Positions 59,674 to 64,000 of a stretch of DNA of 64,000 nt are shown one piece after another (the first letter of the stretch is position 1; each line of letters opens with the position of its first letter). The position numbers and the translations under genes were made by a program. The stretch is from Nyssa sinensis (lineage: Eukaryota; Streptophyta; Magnoliopsida; Cornales; Nyssaceae): positions 28,977,239-29,041,238 of the forward strand of contig CM018052.1 of NCBI GenBank assembly GCA_008638375.1, given 5' to 3'. Under the pieces are notes generated by a model. It was not told where the DNA came from. It did no database searches and saw only the letters and a program-made list of their open reading frames with translations.

Positions 59674-60897
59674 ATATTTTATTCATGCTCTTGGTCATTG
59701 TTTACTCTTGGTACTATTAATGATTTTTTTTTTTTCTTTTTTTTTTCAAATACCGACTTCACAAGATTATCGAAACTAATTTATCCAATTCTCTCTTTAT
59801 GCCGACAAACAAACATAGTCAATTATCATTGTACATAGGCTTTCACTAAGCTCCTTGAGAAGAGCATAGATCTTGGGAACTTCCATTTTGACCCTAAATG
59901 TCCTAAATTAAAGCTTTCATATGTTATTATTGCATATGACCTGTTGTTAATGGTTGCAGCTAAGGAGAGTTCTAATAAAATCTTCAAAGATACCCGAAGA
60001 ATTTGAATTGATGGCTGGTCTATAGAAAAATTAATCCAAAAACTCTGTTTTCATAGCAAGAGCTTCTTTTGTTACCAAAAGAGCAGATCTGCAATATTCT
60101 TGGTATGCAGAGACACTTTCCTGTCAAAAATATCTTGGACTGCCCCTGTTTCTTTCGGACTCGAAACAGAAAAGTACAAAGAACTTGTTGAAAAGATTAT
60201 TACAAAGGCAAAAGTTGGATCTCCAGGATTGGTAATTGGTGTCCGTTGTCGAGATGACAATTTAATCCGTTCTCTTGGAATCCGCCAACCTCGTCCCTAA
60301 TGATTCGTGTTTGGAAAAACAATTTTCAACCCGTTAAGGCTTGGGCTAGGTTTCGGGAAAAGACAACCTGTCTCGTCCTGTCCGACTCTAATTATATAAA
60401 ATAAAATAATAAAAGAGGTTTATGTTACATAACTAATTTTATAATAATATTTTTTAGCTATTTTTTAAAAAATCATATAAAGTTTATAAAATTATATATT
60501 TGAAAAAGAAAATAACCTTATTTTAATTTTTTATTAATATGTATATTTTTTATTTTAACACATGTATTATTTTGTTTGAAATACGCTAATTATAATAAAT
60601 AAATAAATAATATTTTAAAAATAAATAGACACTGAGCCCAAACCAACCTTATTGCCATTCCTAATTCTCTGTATTGTTTAGTACCTAAGTTTTTTAACAT
60701 TCTATCTTTGTACTCCCCAAACAAGTGTTTAAAGACATTGAGCATGTACTAAAAGCTCACTAATAATACGAAATTCAATTATTAGCAACCCTTACAAAAC
60801 GTCACAAAAAACCCTTTTAGATTATTAGATTAATTTTTTGACGCCTCGTACGTCGCAAATAAACTAATATTAGTGATGCCTATGAGATGCAGCAAAT
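59674..60897. other. Spacer with one short coding-like remnant
   Basis: 60100-60300 reads on plus as a 66-codon frame (FLSKISWTAPVSFGLETEKY, then KYKELVEKIITKAKVGSPG). Its codon composition is more gene-like than its surroundings, and an AG site (ttgcag, near 59958) lies upstream in the same frame apart from a stop. I do not recognise the family. It may be an exon remnant of a host gene. The rest is AT-rich. Confidence 0.3.
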
Positions 60898-61113
60898 AAT
60901 AATCCGTTTGTTTTTGTTTTCAAAAACAGTTTTCTAATTTTAAAACGTGAAATACGCATTTCAAAATATATTTTTTTTTAATTTTTTAAAATTTATATTA
61001 TCATATCCAAATATATTTTCACAATTTTTAAAAAATTAATTACAAAATTTTGAATATATTTTAAAAAAAAATTTAAAAAATTGTTTCTGAATCACAATCC
61101 AAACGGAGCCTTA
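60898..61113. mobile_element. MITE, copy 2 of the 37512 family
   Basis: Interior almost identical to 37512-37733 (ttttaaaacgtgaaatacgc, aaaatttatattatcatat, atattttcacaattttt). The right end is caaacggagccttaa and the left end ccgtttgtttttg, so the inverted ends survive. Confidence 0.6.
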
Positions 61114-61955
61114 AGTGGTTTTGGGCATCGCGACATTGTTACCGACATTGACGGCAGGAGAATTTGTTATTAGCACTCAAATTTGAATCACAGTGTTATT
61201 TCACAAAATATGAAAAAAGTTTTTGTAATTGTCAAAAACTTAAAAAAAGATAAGTATAATTATCTCTTACTTTAAAAAAGATAGGTATAATTATCTCTTC
61301 ATTTTTTTTTATCAATAAAAAAAATGTAAGTTAAATTTTTTTTTTTTGCCAATAAAAAAATGCAAATTAAATTTTTTTTTTACCAATAAAAAAAATGCAA
61401 TTTAAATTTTTTTTTGTCAATAAAAAAAATATAGGTTAAATTTTTTTTTCATTAAACATACATAAAAACTTTAAAATTTATACAAGTACTTTAAATATCT
61501 AACTTCATATCAATTTTATTTCAACAATTTAATAATTCAAACTAAACAAAAAACAAATATAATTATCATTTTATTATTAAGTATTTAATTAAATAAAAAA
61601 ATAAAATAATTATTTTTATTTTATTTTATTCTTAATACTATTTTATTCTTTTCTTATTCTATTTTAATCTAAATCTTACCAAAGGTACTCTAAATCTTAC
61701 CAAATGTACTCTAAATCTTTAAAGAAGCTTAGAGTTGTCTTTATTCCAACGTATCAATTGTACTCTAAATCTTTAAAGAAGCTTTTGGCCATTTTGTTTG
61801 GATTCAACAAAAGCAAGAAAACCTTAAACCCACATATTATATATCTTGTCGGGTTACGAGAACTTTAATACACTTTTCCGATGGTTAATCTACCGTCTGC
61901 ATTTCATTAATCATTAAAGAGATGCCAAAATCAAAAATCACATTTTGTGCATTTC
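61114..61955. repeat. Spacer with A/T-rich tandem repeats
   Basis: At about 61297-61455 four units of 33-40 bp with aatttttttttt..caataaaaaaaatgc. At 61665-61780 tactctaaatctt repeats several times, twice followed by taaagaagctt. No coding. Confidence 0.55.
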
Positions 61956-62209
61956 TAAGACCATCTCCATCTCCATCTCCAGCAGCAGTTACTCAAACTC
62001 AAATTCAAATTTTACTTAAAATTTGAGTAAAAGATAAATTTGAGTTTGATCTTTTCTAGCAGTCACTTAAGTTTTTACTCAAATCTTTTCTAAAAATTCT
62101 CACCTTATCCCAAAAGTTACTTTATGTCATTTCCCCTCAGAAATTATTTTCCCTCTTCTTTTTCCTTCCAAACCTCTTTCACTCTTAATTTTCATTCCCT
62201 CCCAAATTT

Positions 62210-62593
62210 TCCCGCCAATTTTTTTTCTATTATTTTAATTTTCCACCATTTTCTTCAAATTTCCCTTCAATTAATTTTGTCTAAATATTTTTTACTTCCC
62301 TCCAAAACATTCCCTTCTAAATTTTTTTCCCTCCAAATTTTTTTTTCTATTATTTTAATTTCCCGCCATTTTCTTCAAATTTCCCTCCAATTAATTTTGT
62401 CTAAATATTTGAAACTTCCCTCCAAAACATTCCCTCCAAAAAAAATTTCCCTCCAAATTTTTTTTTTCTATTATTTTAATTTCCCGCCATTTTCTTCAAA
62501 TTTCCCTCCAATTAATTTTGTCTAAATATTTGAAACTTCCCTCCAAAACATTTCCTCTCAAATTTTTTTCCCTCCAAATTTTTTTTCTATAAA
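62210..62593 (+). repeat. Three and a fraction tandem repeats of about 121 bp upstream of the transposase
   Basis: Units start near 62210, 62332 and 62453, with a short fourth at 62573. Each has ctattattttaattt, ccattttcttcaaatttccc, caattaattttgtctaaata and cttccctccaaaacatt. Units two and three are nearly identical. The array ends in the TATA box. Confidence 0.85.
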
Positions 62594-62597
62594 TAAG
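62587..62597 (+). promoter_or_regulatory. TATA box of the Harbinger transposase gene
   Basis: tctataaataag lies 45-50 bp upstream of the ATG at 62641, directly after the tandem repeats. Confidence 0.6.
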
Positions 62598-62640
62598 TAT
62601 ATTTCTTCATCTAAAACTCATCTTCAACATTCTCAATAGA

Positions 62641-63968
62641 ATGAATTCCTTAAAAACTTTTTTGCTTAGTTCATTTTCATCATCATCTTCTTCTGATAAT
62701 GATGAAGAAGAAGATGAAGAAATAGCATCACTTGTAGCTCTTAATCAAGTGATTACTGCTGAAATGTTAGAAATTCTAAAAGCAAAAGCAGCACGGCCAA
62801 AAAAACATGGTGGTTCAATTGTAGGTCGTAAACACATTTTCGCGAGAGACAAAAGGGTCATGATCGACTATTCGGTGATTATTTTGCAGAAGATCCAGTT
62901 TACCCACCTTCAATGTTTCGAAGACGCTTTCGAATGACGCGTGAGGTATTTATGCGTATTCTTAATGCTATTGAAATACATAATCCTTATTTTGTTCAGA
63001 AAAGAAAGACAGCTAAAGTTCTTGGATTGTCTCCTCTTCAAAAGATGACGTCCGCTATTAGAATGTTAGCGTATGGAATGGCAGCGGATGCAGTAGACGA
63101 TTATGTACGAATTGGAGAAAGCACTGCAATAGAGAGTTTAAAACATTTTTGTCGATCTGTTATCGAAATTTTTGAAGATGAGTATCTCAGATCTCCAAGG
63201 GAAGACGATATTGCTAGATTACTTGCTGTTGGGGAAGCTCGTGGGTTTCCAGGAATGTTAGGAAGCTTGGATTGCATGCACTGGGAGTGGAAGAATTATC
63301 CAACAGCGTGGCAAGGTCAATATTGTGGTCATGTAAAAAAACCTACTATTATTCTAGAAGCTGTAGCTTCATATGACTTGTGGATTTGGCATGCTTTTTT
63401 TGGAATGTCAGGATCTCACAATGATCTTAATATCTTGGATCGTTCTCCTTTATTTTCTGAGATCACTGAAGGACGAGCCCCCCCAGCTAATTACTCTATC
63501 AATGGACACACCTATAATATGGGATATTATCTCGCTGATGGCATAAATCCTCAATGGGCAACATTGGTTCAAACAATTTCTTCTCCACAAGGAGCAAAGA
63601 AACAATATTTTGCTATGATGCAAGAATCGGTGAGAAAGGATGTTGAACGAGCTTTTGGGGTTCTTCAATCTCGTTTTGCAATTGTAGGTGGATCAACACG
63701 ATTTTGGGACCCCAACACACTAGGAGATATCATGAAGACGTGCATTATTTTTCACAATATGATAGTTGAAAATGAGCGAGACAGTTATACTATTTGTGAT
63801 TATGAAACATCATCAGAACAAAACACATCTGTAGTTATTTCGCGGACTTATAATAATGACTTTGAATCGTTTTTGTCTCGTCATTTACAAATGAGAGATA
63901 AGAACGCCCATCACAGCCTTCGCAACGACTTAATTAAGCATTTATGGCAACGCCGTGCAGAGATGTAA
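62641..63968 (+). pseudogene. PIF/Harbinger transposase (HARBI1-like DDE nuclease), one frameshift
   Basis: The N-terminal part (62641 to about 62838) is serine-rich, acidic (DNDEEEDEE), then basic. Homology continues in a different frame from about 62838 as RERQKGH..LFGDYF, then the long frame starting MFRRRF at 62913 (351 codons). The switch fits one T lost from the run at 62837-62840. The catalytic domain is intact: Asp120 in GMLGSLDCMHW, Asp171 in GSHNDLNILDRSPLF and Glu245 in RKDVERAFGVLQ (numbered from 62913), with ILEAVASYDLWIWHAFFG and MGYYLADGI between. This is the plant type of DDE_Tnp_4 nuclease. Such enzymes need a Myb-like partner protein, which is not in view. Apart from the frameshift the copy looks young. 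Confidence 0.93.
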
Positions 63969-64000
63969 CTATTTTTTTGTGTTATTTTTTTTTTTAGATG

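Larger units (their letters stand above)
61959..64000 (+). mobile_element. PIF/Harbinger transposon, left part (right end outside the window)
   Basis: Left end inferred at gaccatctcc, preceded by taa at 61956-61958, which fits the TWA target duplication of this superfamily. The element includes a tandem-repeat promoter region and a Harbinger transposase. The right end would lie beyond base 64000. Confidence 0.45.

Noticed and set aside
62124..62525. 133-codon frame upstream of the Harbinger transposase
   Set aside because: It is the translation of the AT- and pyrimidine-rich tandem repeats, which end in a TATA box.

Overview
This is nuclear DNA from a flowering plant, almost certainly a eudicot; the species cannot be read from it. 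The evidence is RALF signalling-peptide genes, a VQ-motif protein gene, a pseudogene resembling plant SMG7L, plant-type retrotransposons (Ty1/copia and Ty3/gypsy Tat lineage), Mutator-like, hAT and PIF/Harbinger DNA transposons, and AT-rich spacers full of short inverted-repeat elements. I saw no organelle genes, rRNA, tRNA gene or CRISPR array.

Layout. 1-3206: a decayed Ty1/copia element, internally deleted so that a 5' LTR stub abuts integrase. 3.2-10.3 kb: a RALF gene cut short by a stop (4631-4963), a spacer duplication split by a probable LINE tail, and an SMG7L-like pseudogene on the minus strand (about 6465-7630). 10358-21622: a nest of transposons. A hAT-type element with 8-bp target duplications contains a 10-kb Mutator-like element (11121-21071, 10-bp duplications), which carries a GRF zinc-finger gene and a MuDR-type transposase. 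Each of those genes is split by a solo LTR with exact 5-bp duplications. 21.6-27 kb: AT-rich spacer. 27033-27410: the intact RALF gene, paralogue of the truncated one. 27.4-35.2 kb: spacer with several MITE-like inverted-repeat elements and a near-perfect hairpin. 35249-35962 minus: a VQ-motif protein gene. 36-42 kb: spacer with MITEs, a SINE candidate and a local duplication. 42133-56939: a structurally complete but decayed Ty3/gypsy Tat-lineage retrotransposon with 612/630-bp LTRs and a CATCT target duplication. It holds gag, protease, reverse transcriptase, two RNase H domains and integrase, a 33-bp minisatellite after pol, an antisense spliced gene, and a nested 2.9-kb solo LTR. 57-62 kb: spacer with nested MITEs. 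61959-end: the left part of a PIF/Harbinger element whose transposase has one frameshift.

Only two host genes look intact: the RALF precursor (secreted peptide hormone of the FERONIA receptor pathway) and the VQ protein (nuclear WRKY/MAPK-linked regulator). Nothing suggests that they work together. The main interest is structural: exact insertion footprints that give an order of events, stop codons that are nearly all TAG in the retroelements, a retroelement antisense gene, and a RALF pair in which one copy has lost half of its disulfide cysteines.
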